DNA of 64,000 nucleotides from Stenotrophomonas maltophilia. Lineage in GTDB: Bacteria; Pseudomonadota; Gammaproteobacteria; Xanthomonadales; Xanthomonadaceae. Location of the stretch: NCBI RefSeq assembly GCF_006970445.1, contig NZ_CP033877.1, positions 1,000,750-1,064,749 on the forward strand, given 5' to 3'. This document shows, piece by piece, positions 16,691 to 25,514 of the stretch. The number at the start of each line of letters is the position of its first letter. Position 1 is the first letter of the stretch. The position numbers and the translations under genes are program-made. The notes under the pieces were generated by a model that did no database searches, had not been told where the DNA came from, and was given only the letters and a program-made list of their open reading frames with translations.

Positions 16691-17644
16691 TCAGTCCACC
16701 GCGACGGTCTGCAGGATCGCCCGCGCCAGTGCCGGCCCGGAGCTGGATTCGGCCTCGGCCACCAGGCGGTGGCCGGCCACGGCCACGAACAGGGTCTGCA
16801 CGTCTTCGGGCACCACATGCCCGCGGCCGAGCAGCAGTGCATGCGCCCTGGCGGCACGCAGCAGGGCCAGTCCGGCGCGCGGTGACAGGCCCACGCGTAC
16901 ACCGGCGTGCTGGCGGCTGCGGGTCAGCAGTGCCTGCACGTAGTCGATCAGTGCGTCGCTGGCATGCACCTGGCCAACCGCTTCACGCAGCGCACGCACC
17001 TGGGTGTCGTCCAGCTTCGGCACGGCGCGTGCGATCAGGTCGCGGCGATCGCTGCCACGCAGCAGCTCGCGCTCGGCCTGCGCGCTCGGGTAGCCCATCG
17101 CCAGCCGCAGCAGGAAACGATCCAGCTGCGAATCCGGCAACGGGAAGGTGCCGGACAGATCGACCGGGTTCTGCGTGGCGATCACGAAGAACGGGTCGGG
17201 CAGCGGATGCGTCTGTCCATCCAGGGTGACCTGCTGCTCGGCCATCGCTTCCAGCAACGCGCTCTGCGTGCGCGGCGGTGCGCGGTTGATCTCATCGGCC
17301 AGCAGCACGTGGGTGAACACCGGCCCCGGGTGGAACTGGAACTGGCGGCTGCCGGCCTCGTACACGGAAACGCCCAGTACATCCGCCGGCAACAGGTCGG
17401 AGGTGAACTGCACGCGCTGGAAGCTGAGGCCGAGGCTGCTGGCCAATGCATGTGCCAGCGTGGTCTTTCCCAGGCCAGGCAGATCTTCGATGAGCAGGTG
17501 GCCGCCGGAAAGCAGGGCGACAAAGGCCAGCCTGACTTCCGGCACCTTGCCCAGCACCAGTGCGTTCACCTGATCCTGTGCCTCCCGCAGGGCCTGGCGC
17601 AGTTGATCGGTTAGCATGCTGGGATTGGGGGACGAGGCTGGCAT
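16691..17644 (-). CDS. MoxR-family AAA+ ATPase
   Basis: 317 residues. Walker A DLPGLGKTTLAH (Lys60), Walker B LLADEINRAPPRTQSALLEAM and the sensor IATQNPVDLSGTFPLPDSQLDRF are all present, as in MoxR chaperone-like ATPases. The frame is open far upstream, antisense to the glycosyltransferase. I start at ATG 17644, with GAGACG 7 nt upstream; ATG 17617 is a shorter alternative. It leads an operon with DUF58, tgpA and slp. Confidence 0.92.
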   Translation of the reverse strand: MPASSPNPSMLTDQLRQALREAQDQVNALVLGKVPEVRLAFVALLSGGHLLIEDLPGLGKTTLAHALASSLGLSFQRVQFTSDLLPADVLGVSVYEAGSRQFQFHPGPVFTHVLLADEINRAPPRTQSALLEAMAEQQVTLDGQTHPLPDPFFVIATQNPVDLSGTFPLPDSQLDRFLLRLAMGYPSAQAERELLRGSDRRDLIARAVPKLDDTQVRALREAVGQVHASDALIDYVQALLTRSRQHAGVRVGLSPRAGLALLRAARAHALLLGRGHVVPEDVQTLFVAVAGHRLVAEAESSSGPALARAILQTVAVD

Positions 17645-17686
17645 GATCGTCTCAGGTCTGGAATCCACTCGATTATCCATAGAGCA

Positions 17687-19522
17687 ATGCAAGGCGAACA
17701 GCGCGCGCGGACAATTTTTCTCTGGTTGTGGACGCTGATCACAGCGGCCAAGCTGGTGGTGGCCGCGCGCCTGCCGCTGTTCGTCGATGAGGCGTTCTAT
17801 TGGCAGGAAGGCCAGCACCTGGCCGCTGCCTATTCCGACCTGCCGGGGCTGACGGCGTGGCTTGCACGCCTGGGCGTGGAGATCGGTGGCCATCACGTAC
17901 TCGCATTGCGCCTGCCGTTCCTGGCCATCGGTGCGCTGCTGCCGTTGCTGGTGGTGCGCATCGCCACACGCTGGTTCGGCAACGTGGCCGGTTGGCAGGC
18001 GGGCAGCCTGACCCTGCTGATGCCACTGTCGGCCACGCTGGGCCTGCTGGCGGTGCCGGATGTGCCGATGGCACTGGCCGCGGTGATCTGCCTGCATGCA
18101 GGCGCACGCCTGCTGCACAGCGTGGATGCGTCGTCGGCGATGAAGCTGGCGCTGGGCCTGCTGATCGGTGCGCTCAGCCACTACCGTTTCATCGGTGTCA
18201 TCGGTGTCGGTTTCATTGCGCTGCTGGCGTTGCCGCAGGGTCGCCGCATGCTGGCCGACCCGCGCGTATGGGTGGCGCTGGCGGTGGGTGTATTGGCCTG
18301 GCTGCCGTTGCTGGCGTGGAATGCAGACAACCATGATGCCGGCCTGAAGTTCCAGGTGGTCGAGCGCCACCCGTGGACGTTCGAGTGGGAGGGGCTGTGG
18401 TTCCTGGTGATCCAGCCGATGCTGGTGACCCCGATCCTGTGCATCGCGATGTGGAAGGTCGCCCTGGCGGGTACCCGCAGTGGCGGTGGTGCGCGGGTGC
18501 AGTGGCGCTATTTCGGCCTGGTGGGCGGGGTGTCGACGCTGGGCATCTTCCTGCTGGGCTTCTTCACCGATGTCGAGCGGATCAGTTTCCATTGGCCGCT
18601 GCCGGGCTACCTGGCGCTGCTGGTGGCCGTGCCGGTGGTCCTCAACGGCTGGCCGCGCTGGCTGCGCCGTACCGGCTGGTGGCTGGCGGCTGCAGGCACC
18701 GTGCTGGCCTTTGGCTACTACCTGATGGCGTCCACGCCGGCGCTGCGCGAGCAGATGGCTGGCAGCAAGTATTACCCGCGCAACTTTGCCGGCTGGCAGC
18801 CACTGGCCGTAGCGGTGCGCGACGAACTGCGGCAGATGCCGCCGGGCACGCGTGTCCTGGCGGGCAACTTCAAGGTCGGTGCCGAGCTGGGCTTCCAGCT
18901 GGGCAATGGTGATATCGAGGTGTTGCCGCATCCGCTCAACGACAAGCATGGGCGGACCGCTCAGCTGGCGCAGTGGGGCCTGCTGCACGAGGGCCCGCGC
19001 AGCGCGCCGATGCTGCTGGTGTTGTCACCCAGCGACCAGCGCTACCGCGATCTGCTGGCGCGCTATCACGCCATCTGCGAGCAGGTGGGGCCGCTGCCGG
19101 CGCCGCGCGTGGTCAGCAGCGATCATGGTTTCCAGCGGTTCCTGCTGTTCCGGCTGCCGGTGCAGCGCGCGCAGGGGTCATGCGTGACGCCGGCGATGGC
19201 CTGGCTGGATGCGCCGTCCAACGGTGAAACGGTCTCCGGAACACTCGCCATCAAGGGCTGGGCATTCAAGGATGGCGTCGGGTTGGCGCGCATCGAAGTG
19301 CTGGTCGACGGCCGTCCGATCGGTGATGCCCGTTACGGGCGCGTGTTCGACATCCGCCAGGCCTGGCCGGACAGTACCGACCCGCAGCATCCGGCGGTGG
19401 GCTTCGACGCATCGCTGGATACCACCACGCTGGCGCCTGGGCGGCATTGGCTTGGCCTGCGCCTGCACGGGCGCGACGGCAGCGTCGAGGCGTGGCAGGA
19501 GCAGCCGTTCGAGGTTCGGTGA
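17687..19522 (+). CDS. GT39/GT83-type membrane glycosyltransferase with C-terminal Ig-like domain
   Basis: 611 residues. The N-terminal half resembles ArnT/PMT enzymes that use polyprenyl-phosphate sugars: LFVDEAFYWQEGQHLAAAYSDLPGLTAW contains the catalytic D34-E35 pair in the first periplasmic loop, and some 10-12 hydrophobic helices follow. From about residue 510 (APSNGETVSGTLAIKGWAFKDG) to the end there is a beta-rich Ig-like domain with a VxV-D-G pattern, unusual for this class. The acceptor cannot be told from the sequence. It is divergent from moxR and convergent with yceF. Confidence 0.85.
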   Translation: MQGEQRARTIFLWLWTLITAAKLVVAARLPLFVDEAFYWQEGQHLAAAYSDLPGLTAWLARLGVEIGGHHVLALRLPFLAIGALLPLLVVRIATRWFGNVAGWQAGSLTLLMPLSATLGLLAVPDVPMALAAVICLHAGARLLHSVDASSAMKLALGLLIGALSHYRFIGVIGVGFIALLALPQGRRMLADPRVWVALAVGVLAWLPLLAWNADNHDAGLKFQVVERHPWTFEWEGLWFLVIQPMLVTPILCIAMWKVALAGTRSGGGARVQWRYFGLVGGVSTLGIFLLGFFTDVERISFHWPLPGYLALLVAVPVVLNGWPRWLRRTGWWLAAAGTVLAFGYYLMASTPALREQMAGSKYYPRNFAGWQPLAVAVRDELRQMPPGTRVLAGNFKVGAELGFQLGNGDIEVLPHPLNDKHGRTAQLAQWGLLHEGPRSAPMLLVLSPSDQRYRDLLARYHAICEQVGPLPAPRVVSSDHGFQRFLLFRLPVQRAQGSCVTPAMAWLDAPSNGETVSGTLAIKGWAFKDGVGLARIEVLVDGRPIGDARYGRVFDIRQAWPDSTDPQHPAVGFDASLDTTTLAPGRHWLGLRLHGRDGSVEAWQEQPFEVR

Positions 19523-19536
19523 GGCCCTCTGGTCCT

Positions 19537-19622
19537 GTAGAGCCGAGCCGATGCTCGACTGCTTCTGATTCAGATGGCAGGCAGCCTCGAAAAAAGGCAG
19601 CCGAGCATGGGCTCGGCTCTAC
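19537..19622. repeat. inverted pair of SMAG elements
   Basis: Two SMAG palindromes face each other between convergent genes. The first begins GTAG at 19537 with stem AGCCGAGC/GCTCGACT (19541-19560, one mismatch). The second has stem AGCCGAGC/GCTCGGCT (19599-19618) and ends CTAC at 19622. Such dimers can fold into one longer hairpin and serve as a terminator or mRNA 3'-end protector. Confidence 0.8.
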
Positions 19623-19625
19623 AGT

Positions 19626-20195
19626 TCAGGGCACCGCGTACCCGGCCTGGCGCAGCAGTCCGCACAGCGCGATCAGTGGCAGGCCGACCAGCGCGGTCGG
19701 GTCGCGGTTGTCGATTGCCTCGAACAGGCTGATGCCCAGGCCCTCGCACTTGAAGCTGCCGGCGCAGTCCAGTGGCTGCTCGGCGGCGACGTAGCGGGCG
19801 ATTTCCTGCGGGCCCAGCACGCGGAAGCGCACTTCGGTCAGATCCAGGGTGGCGAGGGATTCTCCATCCCGCCTGAGACTGATCGCGGTGTGAAAGCGCA
19901 CCGTCTGCCCGGACATCGCCGCCAGCTGCGCGCAGGCCGCCTGGACCGTGCCGGGCTTGCCCAGCGGCTGGCCGTTCAGGTCGGCTACCTGGTCCGAGCC
20001 GATTACCCAGGCGCCCGGATGGCGGGCGGCCACGTCGGCGGCCTTGGCGGCGGCCAGGCGGGTGGCCAGGGCCAGCGGAGCCTCCCCGTTCAAGGGAGTC
20101 TCATCCACGTCCGGACGTGCGCAGTCGAAGGGCAGGCCCAGCCGTTCCAGCAGTTCGCGGCGGTAGCGGGAGGTGGAGGCCAGGACCAGTGACAT
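19626..20195 (-). CDS. yceF: Maf-type 7-methyl-GTP pyrophosphatase YceF
   Basis: 189 residues. Family motifs: SLVLASTSRYRRELLERLGL at the N-terminus, VDETP, VIGSDQVADLNG and, near the C-terminus, CAGSFKCEGLGISLFEAI and DPTALVGLPLIALC, which match E. coli YceF more closely than the dTTP-specific Maf branch. It should hydrolyse modified nucleotides such as m7GTP. ATG 20195 is chosen because the strand-forming LVLAST stretch must be N-terminal. It is divergent from yceD, as in many gammaproteobacteria. Confidence 0.93.
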   Translation of the reverse strand: MSLVLASTSRYRRELLERLGLPFDCARPDVDETPLNGEAPLALATRLAAAKAADVAARHPGAWVIGSDQVADLNGQPLGKPGTVQAACAQLAAMSGQTVRFHTAISLRRDGESLATLDLTEVRFRVLGPQEIARYVAAEQPLDCAGSFKCEGLGISLFEAIDNRDPTALVGLPLIALCGLLRQAGYAVP

Positions 20196-20308
20196 GTGAC
20201 AATACCGGGGCAGGGCGCGGCAGTCTGGCCCGTCCATGGCGCCAGCAGCAAGTCCTGTAGGGCGGGCATTTGACAGCGGGCGGTGCGATCCTTAGTATTC
20301 AGCGGCTT

Positions 20309-20818
20309 ATGTCCGCGAACGTGCCCGAAACGCTGGATGCCTGGCGGATGGTTGTAGCGCGAAGGCGCTTCGACGGCCAGGTCTCCCTGGCTGAATTGAC
20401 CCGCCTGCAGGGGTTGGTCGCAGATACCGACGGCGAGTGTGTCTACTCGCTTGAATTCGGTCGCGACGACGTCTTGCGGGTATCCTATGTGGAACTGACC
20501 ATCGACACCGCGTTGCCGCTGACCTGTCAGCGCAGCATGCAGCGATTCCTGTTGCCGGTGAAGATGACCCAGAGGCTTGGCCTGATCCGCGACGAGGACG
20601 AGGAATCGTCCCTGCCGGAGGAATACGAGGCGTTGCTGGTGCCGGAAGACGGCCAGCTCCGCCCGCTGGACCTGGTCGAGGACGAGTTGGTGCTGGCGGT
20701 GCCTGTGGTGCCGCTGTCGCCCGACGGTGAGGCAGTCGACAAGGACTGGGCACCGAGCGAAGAAGAAACGAAGAAGGCCAACCCGTTTGCGGCGTTGGCA
20801 GCACTGAAGAAACAATAG
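20309..20818 (+). CDS. yceD: YceD-family protein (DUF177), 23S rRNA accumulation factor
   Basis: 169 residues. It has the family pattern, with acidic C-terminal part ([20 protein letters not shown]) and the strand [12 protein letters not shown] containing the conserved Cys-Q-R. The C-terminus [12 protein letters not shown] is typical. YceD is linked to 23S rRNA maturation and lies directly before rpmF, as here. Start at ATG 20309, in place of an upstream in-frame non-ATG start. Confidence 0.92.
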   Translation: MSANVPETLDAWRMVVARRRFDGQVSLAELTRLQGLVADTDGECVYSLEFGRDDVLRVSYVELTIDTALPLTCQRSMQRFLLPVKMTQRLGLIRDEDEESSLPEEYEALLVPEDGQLRPLDLVEDELVLAVPVVPLSPDGEAVDKDWAPSEEETKKANPFAALAALKKQ

Positions 20819-20925
20819 CAGCCGGATTGTCGTCGGCGGCTGCGGCGAAAGCGAAAGTGTGCTGGGCGCTGGCGTCCTGCGCGACGATACGACGAAGCAA
20901 ATCGAACCGAGTTTGGAGCAATCCC

Positions 20926-21120
20926 ATGGCTGTGCAGAAATCCCGTGTCACCCCGTCCCGCCGCGGCATGCGTCGTGCCCATGACGCCCTGAGCGCCAAG
21001 CAGCTGTCGACCGACCCGACCACCGGCGAAGTGCACCTGCGTCACCACATCACTGCCGACGGTTTCTACCGCGGCAAGAAGGTCATCCAGACCAAGACCT
21101 CGGCCGTCGAAGAAGATTGA
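20926..21120 (+). CDS. rpmF: 50S ribosomal protein L32
   Basis: 64 residues: [20 protein letters not shown] at the N-terminus and [18 protein letters not shown] further on are diagnostic for L32. It lacks the zinc-binding cysteines found in some L32 forms, the usual state in gammaproteobacteria. Start ATG 20926, with GGAG 9 nt upstream. Confidence 0.98.
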   Translation: MAVQKSRVTPSRRGMRRAHDALSAKQLSTDPTTGEVHLRHHITADGFYRGKKVIQTKTSAVEED

Positions 21121-21129
21121 TGTGCCGGG

Positions 21130-21168
21130 AAGGCCGCTGCCTCCGGGCAGCGGCCTTTGCCTTCTTTC
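21130..21168 (+). terminator. hairpin with pyrimidine tail between rpmF and fabH
   Basis: A 12-bp perfect stem (AAGGCCGCTGCC at 21130-21141, GGCAGCGGCCTT at 21146-21157) is followed by TGCCTTCTTTCCC. The tail is pyrimidine-rich but not a clean U-run, so partial termination after the ribosomal protein gene is likely. Confidence 0.6.
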
Positions 21169-21208
21169 CCGGGCGTGCCGGTGATCGGCGGCCCGCGCAA
21201 CAGGAAAC

Positions 21209-22189
21209 ATGATGAGCAAGCGGATCTATTCGAGGATCGCGGGCACCGGTAGCTATTTGCCGGAAAAAGTCCTGACCAACGCCGACCTGGAAAAAATGGT
21301 CGAAACCTCGGATGAGTGGATCCAGTCGCGCACCGGAATTCGTGAACGGCACATCGCGGCCGAAGGCGAAACCACCAGCGACCTTGGCTACAACGCCGCT
21401 CTGCGCGCGCTTGAAGCCGCAGGCATCGATGCCTCGCAGCTCGACATGATCGTGGTCGGCACGACCACCCCTGATCTCATTTTCCCGTCCACCGCGTGCC
21501 TGATCCAGGCAAAGCTCGGTGTGGCCGGGTGCCCCGCCTTCGACGTCAACGCAGCCTGTTCCGGCTTCGTGTTCGCGCTGGGCGTGGCCGACAAATTCAT
21601 CCGTTCCGGCGACTGCAAGCACGTGCTGGTGATCGGCACCGAAACGCTGACCCGCATGGTCGACTGGAACGATCGCACCACCTGCGTGCTGTTCGGCGAT
21701 GGCGCCGGCGCTGTCGTGCTCAAGGCCGACGAAGACACCGGCATCCTCAGCACCCACCTGCATGCCGACGGCAGCAAGAAGGAACTGCTGTGGAACCCGG
21801 TCGGCGTTTCGACCGGCTTCAAGGACGGCGCCAACGGTGGCGGCACCATCAACATGAAGGGCAACGACGTGTTCAAGTACGCCGTCAAGGCGCTGGACTC
21901 GGTCGTGGACGAAACCCTGGCTGCCAACGGCCTGGACAGGTCCGACCTGGATTGGCTGATTCCGCACCAGGCCAACCTGCGCATCATCGAAGCCACTGCC
22001 AAGCGCCTGGACATGTCGATGGACCAGGTCGTGGTGACCGTCGACAAGCACGGCAACACCTCGTCCGGTTCGGTGCCGCTGGCGCTGGACGCTGCCGTGC
22101 GTTCGGGCAAGGTCGAGCGTGGCCAGTTGCTGCTGCTGGAAGCCTTTGGTGGCGGCTTCACCTGGGGTTCGGCCCTGCTGCGCTATTGA
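21209..22189 (+). CDS. fabH: beta-ketoacyl-ACP synthase III (FabH)
   Basis: 326 residues. Catalytic Cys117 in DVNAACSGF, His in IPHQANLR (about 255) and Asn in HGNTSSGS (about 285) form the FabH triad. The enzyme condenses acetyl-CoA (or another acyl-CoA) with malonyl-ACP to start fatty-acid synthesis. AGGAAAC stands 3 nt before the first ATG; 21209 and 21212 are both possible. In E. coli plsX lies between rpmF and fabH; it is absent here. Confidence 0.97.
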   Translation: MMSKRIYSRIAGTGSYLPEKVLTNADLEKMVETSDEWIQSRTGIRERHIAAEGETTSDLGYNAALRALEAAGIDASQLDMIVVGTTTPDLIFPSTACLIQAKLGVAGCPAFDVNAACSGFVFALGVADKFIRSGDCKHVLVIGTETLTRMVDWNDRTTCVLFGDGAGAVVLKADEDTGILSTHLHADGSKKELLWNPVGVSTGFKDGANGGGTINMKGNDVFKYAVKALDSVVDETLAANGLDRSDLDWLIPHQANLRIIEATAKRLDMSMDQVVVTVDKHGNTSSGSVPLALDAAVRSGKVERGQLLLLEAFGGGFTWGSALLRY

Positions 22190-22220
22190 TAGTGCCAGTT
22201 ACGACAATGTGAAGCTTTGT

Positions 22221-22247
22221 CGTTGCGGCCCCTCTGGGGCCGTAACG
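22221..22247 (+). promoter_or_regulatory. hairpin directly before a strong ribosome-binding site
   Basis: A 12-bp stem with one G-U pair (22221-22232 with 22236-22247, loop TCT) ends 5 nt before AAGGAGGA of the next gene. There is no U-tract, so it is unlikely to terminate; it may act as a processing or translation-tuning element between fabH and the kinase-like gene. Confidence 0.45.
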
Positions 22248-22266
22248 CGTTTAAGGAGGACCTGTC

Positions 22267-23049
22267 ATGGTTGAGCCCATCGTCATCGAAGGGCAGCGCG
22301 CCTGGCTGAAGCAGTACGGCAAGGGAAGCCGAGCAATGGCCCTGGGCCTGCTCAATTTTGTTGCCCGCCGTTTCCATCTCGATGCCCTGCGCCCGCCGCC
22401 GCACCGCGGGGGTGACGCCGCACGCGAAACCGAAGCCCGCCGCCTTGCAGAACTGCAGGCGCAGGGTGTGAACGTGCCTGACGTGCTGGGCACCGGCCAT
22501 GCCGCCCTGGTAATCGGCGACAACGGCAGCTCGTTCAGTACCTGTCTGCGCGAAGCCGACGAGGCCGGTCGCGATCGGCTGGTGATGGCGGCGATGCAGG
22601 CGATTGCCGAAGCGCATGCGCGCGGCGCCTATTTCGGCCAGCCATTGCCGCGCAATCTCACCTGGGATGGACAGCAGGTCGGCTTCATCGATTTCGAGGA
22701 AGACCCGCTGGAAGTGATGGATCTGTCCGAAGCGCAGGCCCGCGACTGGCTGATGTTCGGTTATGGCGTGGCCAAGTACTACGCCGACCGCCCCGAGCAC
22801 CTGCAGGCGATGATGGCCGAGGCGATGGGCGAGGCCCAGGCGCCGGTGCGCGAGCACGTGCACGCGGTCAGTGGCCGCCTGCGCAGCCTGGCCCGGGTCT
22901 GCATGAAGCTGGGCCGCTCAGCGCGCGCGCTGGCCCATTCCATCTTCATTGCCCACGGCGCCAGCACCGCTGGCGTGTTGATGCTGGTGGGCCTGTGCGT
23001 GGATTTCCTCGCCGACGGCGATCTGGACGTCCTGCAGCTGTTCTGCTGA
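22267..23049 (+). CDS. kinase-fold protein of the fab cluster, possibly a pseudokinase
   Basis: 260 residues resembling the small bacterial aminoglycoside/LPS-type kinase fold: a candidate ATP Lys15, an N-lobe ending about residue 85, and a catalytic-loop-like H117-A-R-G...Q125-P-L-P-R-N130 followed by F-I-D142-F-E, the equivalent of the DFG Asp. The residue expected to be catalytic Asp (five before the Asn) is Gln125. The C-terminal 80 residues are helical with a hydrophobic end (GVLMLVGLCVDFL). The Shine-Dalgarno AAGGAGG is very strong. Neighbours suggest a link to lipid metabolism; the substrate is unknown. Confidence 0.7.
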   Translation: MVEPIVIEGQRAWLKQYGKGSRAMALGLLNFVARRFHLDALRPPPHRGGDAARETEARRLAELQAQGVNVPDVLGTGHAALVIGDNGSSFSTCLREADEAGRDRLVMAAMQAIAEAHARGAYFGQPLPRNLTWDGQQVGFIDFEEDPLEVMDLSEAQARDWLMFGYGVAKYYADRPEHLQAMMAEAMGEAQAPVREHVHAVSGRLRSLARVCMKLGRSARALAHSIFIAHGASTAGVLMLVGLCVDFLADGDLDVLQLFC

Positions 23050-23058
23050 TGGCTGACA

Positions 23059-23099
23059 GGGGTCAGATCCCTTTTCCCGTGGAAAAGGGATCTGACCCC
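23059..23099. repeat. long hairpin, family B, copy 1 (19-bp perfect arms)
   Basis: Arms 23059-23077 and 23081-23099 are perfectly complementary with loop CGT. The arm reads GGGGTCAGATCCCTTTTCC. It begins 10 bp after the stop of the kinase-like gene. A near copy is at 61686-61725. Confidence 0.9.
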
Positions 23100-23209
23100 G
23101 TCGCGCTTGCCCGGCCGCGCTCCATACGCCTGCATACGCGCACGTACAGACGACACAGCGGATTCGCCCTTATCATGGCCTGCTTCGATTGCAACAAGCG
23201 GATGACCGC

Positions 23210-24154
23210 GTGACCGTATCCACCCTCGCTTTTGTCTTCCCCGGCCAGGGCTCGCAGTCTGTGGGCATGGTGGCCGAGCTGGCTGAACTGCATCCGCAGG
23301 TGCGTGAAGCCTTCACCGAGGCATCCGATGGTGCTGGCGTCGACCTGTGGGCGCTGTCCCAGGGTGGCCCGGAGGAAATGCTCAACCGTACCGAATACAC
23401 CCAGCCGGCCCTGCTGGCCGCAAGCATCGGCGTGTGGCGCGCCTGGAACGCCGTGGGCGGTCCGCGCCCGTCGGTGCTGGCCGGCCACAGCCTGGGCGAG
23501 TACACCGCCCTGGTCGCCGCGGGTGCGCTGAGCCTGCATGACGGTGCGCACCTGGTGCGCCTGCGCGGCCAGCTGATGCAGGAAGCCGCACCGGCCGGCG
23601 TCGGTGCCATGGCCGCCGTGCTCGGCGCCGAAGACCAGCTGGTGCTGGACGTTTGCGCCGAAGCCGCAGGCAGCCAGGTGGTGGTGCCGGCCAACTTCAA
23701 TTCGCCGGGCCAGATCGTGATCGGTGGCGACGCCGACGCGGTCGACCGTGCGCTGGCGCTGTTGGCCGAGAAGGGCGTGCGCAAGGCGGTCAAGCTGGCC
23801 GTCAGCGTGCCCTCGCACACCCCGCTCATGCGCGAAGCCGCCAACCGGCTGGCCGAAGTGATGGCCGGCCTGTCCTGGCAGGCGCCGCAGCTGCCGGTGG
23901 TGCAGAACGTCGACGCCCAGATCCACAGCGGCATCGACGCGATCCGTACCGCGCTGGTCCAGCAGCTGTACCAGCCGGTGCAGTGGACCGGTTGCGTGCA
24001 GGCGCTGGCCGCGCGCGGCATCACCCAGATCGCCGAGTGCGGCCCGGGCAAGGTGCTGACCGGCCTGGTCAAGCGCATCGACAAGGCCATCGACGGCCGT
24101 TCGTTGGCCACGCCCGGCGACTTCGAAGCCGCCCGTGAGGCATGGTCGGCCTGA
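23210..24154 (+). CDS. fabD: malonyl-CoA:ACP transacylase (FabD)
   Basis: 314 residues. FVFPGQGSQSVGM near the N-terminus, active-site AGHSLGEYTAL (Ser94), the Arg of VRLRGQLMQ and the later SVPSHTPLM (catalytic His) are all present. It moves malonyl from CoA to ACP. I take GTG 23210 as start (peptide TVSTLAFVFPGQG); a TTG at 23191 region would add seven residues not seen in the family. It precedes fabG by 81 bp. Confidence 0.96.
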   Translation: MTVSTLAFVFPGQGSQSVGMVAELAELHPQVREAFTEASDGAGVDLWALSQGGPEEMLNRTEYTQPALLAASIGVWRAWNAVGGPRPSVLAGHSLGEYTALVAAGALSLHDGAHLVRLRGQLMQEAAPAGVGAMAAVLGAEDQLVLDVCAEAAGSQVVVPANFNSPGQIVIGGDADAVDRALALLAEKGVRKAVKLAVSVPSHTPLMREAANRLAEVMAGLSWQAPQLPVVQNVDAQIHSGIDAIRTALVQQLYQPVQWTGCVQALAARGITQIAECGPGKVLTGLVKRIDKAIDGRSLATPGDFEAAREAWSA

Positions 24155-24235
24155 TTTCCCTGTTCCTGCCGACCGTACCGGTGGCCGCTGCAAGCGGCAC
24201 GGGTGCGGCGGCCGTCCCAGCCTGAGGAAAACATC

Positions 24236-24979
24236 ATGAGCAAGCCCCTGCAGGGTGAAATCGCACTGGTCACCGGCGCCAGCCGTGGCATTGGTGCCGC
24301 CATCGCCGATCTGCTGGCCGCCCAGGGCGCCACCGTCATCGGCACCGCCACCACCGAATCCGGCGCTGCCGCGATCGGTGAGCGCCTGGCCGCCCACGGT
24401 GGCCATGGCCGCGCACTGAACGTCACCGACGCTGCCGCGCTGGATGCCGTGCTGGCGGACATCGCCAAGGAATTCGGCCCGATCTCGATCCTTGTCAACA
24501 ACGCCGGCATCACCCGCGACAACCTGCTGATGCGCATGAAGGACGAAGACTGGGCGTCGATCATCGACACCAACCTGACCAGCGTGTTCCGCACCAGCAA
24601 GGCGGTGATGCGCGGCATGATGAAGGCGCGCAAGGGCCGCATCATCAACATCGCATCGGTGGTGGGCGTGACCGGCAATGCCGGCCAGGCCAACTACGCC
24701 GCGGCCAAGGCCGGCATCATCGGCTTCAGCAAGTCGCTGGCCAAGGAAATCGGTTCGCGCGGTGTCACCGTCAATGTTGTCGCACCTGGCTTCATCGACA
24801 CCGACATGACCAAGGCGTTGCCGGAAGAAGCGCGTACCGCGCTGATCAACGACATCGCCCTCGAACGCCTGGGTTCGCCGGAGGACATCGCCCATGCGGT
24901 GGCCTTCCTGGCCGGCCCGGCTGCCGGTTACATCACCGGCGAAACCCTCCATGTGAACGGTGGCATGTACATGCCGTAA
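24236..24979 (+). CDS. fabG: 3-oxoacyl-ACP reductase (FabG)
   Basis: 247 residues, normal length. Cofactor motif TGASRGIGAAIA (14-25), NNAGI, catalytic Ser in IINIASVVG and the YAAAK Tyr-Lys pair (ANYAAAKAGIIGFSK); ends HVNGGMYMP. It reduces 3-ketoacyl-ACP with NADPH. ATG 24236 has GAGGAAA 7 nt upstream. Confidence 0.97.
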   Translation: MSKPLQGEIALVTGASRGIGAAIADLLAAQGATVIGTATTESGAAAIGERLAAHGGHGRALNVTDAAALDAVLADIAKEFGPISILVNNAGITRDNLLMRMKDEDWASIIDTNLTSVFRTSKAVMRGMMKARKGRIINIASVVGVTGNAGQANYAAAKAGIIGFSKSLAKEIGSRGVTVNVVAPGFIDTDMTKALPEEARTALINDIALERLGSPEDIAHAVAFLAGPAAGYITGETLHVNGGMYMP

Positions 24980-25131
24980 GCAAGGGGCGCAGGGATTGCG
25001 CCGCAAGTGGTTGATCTGCGAAGCTTTTTGCTGCAATGCAAGGCCGCGCCGGTTTCCACTACACTATCCCACGGCCATCGCCATTGATGGCGACCACTTT
25101 TGAACCACAACTCCATCTGGAGCGAGATCCC

Positions 25132-25371
25132 ATGAGCACCATCGAAGAACGCGTCAAGAAAATCGTCGTCGAACAGCTTGGCGTCAAGGAAGAAGAAGTC
25201 ACCAACAGCGCATCGTTCGTCGATGACCTGGGCGCTGACTCGCTGGACACCGTTGAGCTGGTGATGGCCCTGGAAGAAGAATTCGAGTGCGAGATCCCGG
25301 ACGAAGAAGCCGAGAAGATCAGCACCGTGCAGGCCGCCATCGACTACATCAAGGCCCACGTCAAGGCCTGA
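25132..25371 (+). CDS. acpP: acyl carrier protein
   Basis: 79 residues, strongly acidic. The phosphopantetheine attachment Ser37 lies in [15 protein letters not shown]. It carries acyl chains for the enzymes encoded around it. A GGAGCGAG Shine-Dalgarno stands before ATG 25132. Confidence 0.98.
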   Translation: MSTIEERVKKIVVEQLGVKEEEVTNSASFVDDLGADSLDTVELVMALEEEFECEIPDEEAEKISTVQAAIDYIKAHVKA

Positions 25372-25422
25372 TGTCAGACGGCAGTGCGCGCGCGGGCCTA
25401 CGCTCGCCGCGCACCGCACCCC

Positions 25423-25450
25423 ATGGGGCCGCTGTTGCGGCCCCGTGTGT
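25423..25450 (+). terminator. terminator-like hairpin after acpP
   Basis: Stem GGGGCCGC/GCGGCCCC (25423-25430, 25435-25442) followed by GTGTGTTT. The weak tail suggests partial termination, which would favour high acpP mRNA over fabF. Confidence 0.5.
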
Positions 25451-25514
25451 TTGAGCATCACACCGAAGCAAACCGAGTTGCCCGTTGAAATCATCCGGGT
25501 CAGGAGAATCAGCA

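Noticed and set aside
14168..16885. A 905-codon open frame on the plus strand
   Set aside because: It is antisense to the transglutaminase-like and DUF58 genes, has Arg/Gln/His-rich low-quality composition and no family motif; high GC leaves antisense frames open.
16691..18988. The moxR frame extended upstream to 18988
   Set aside because: The extra 447 residues are antisense to the glycosyltransferase and are Gln/Arg/His-rich without motif; the ATPase begins near 17644.
25028..25065. Promoter upstream of acpP (TTGCTG and TACACT)
   Set aside because: The two hexamers are 26 bp apart, too far for sigma70; no better pair was found, so no promoter is claimed.
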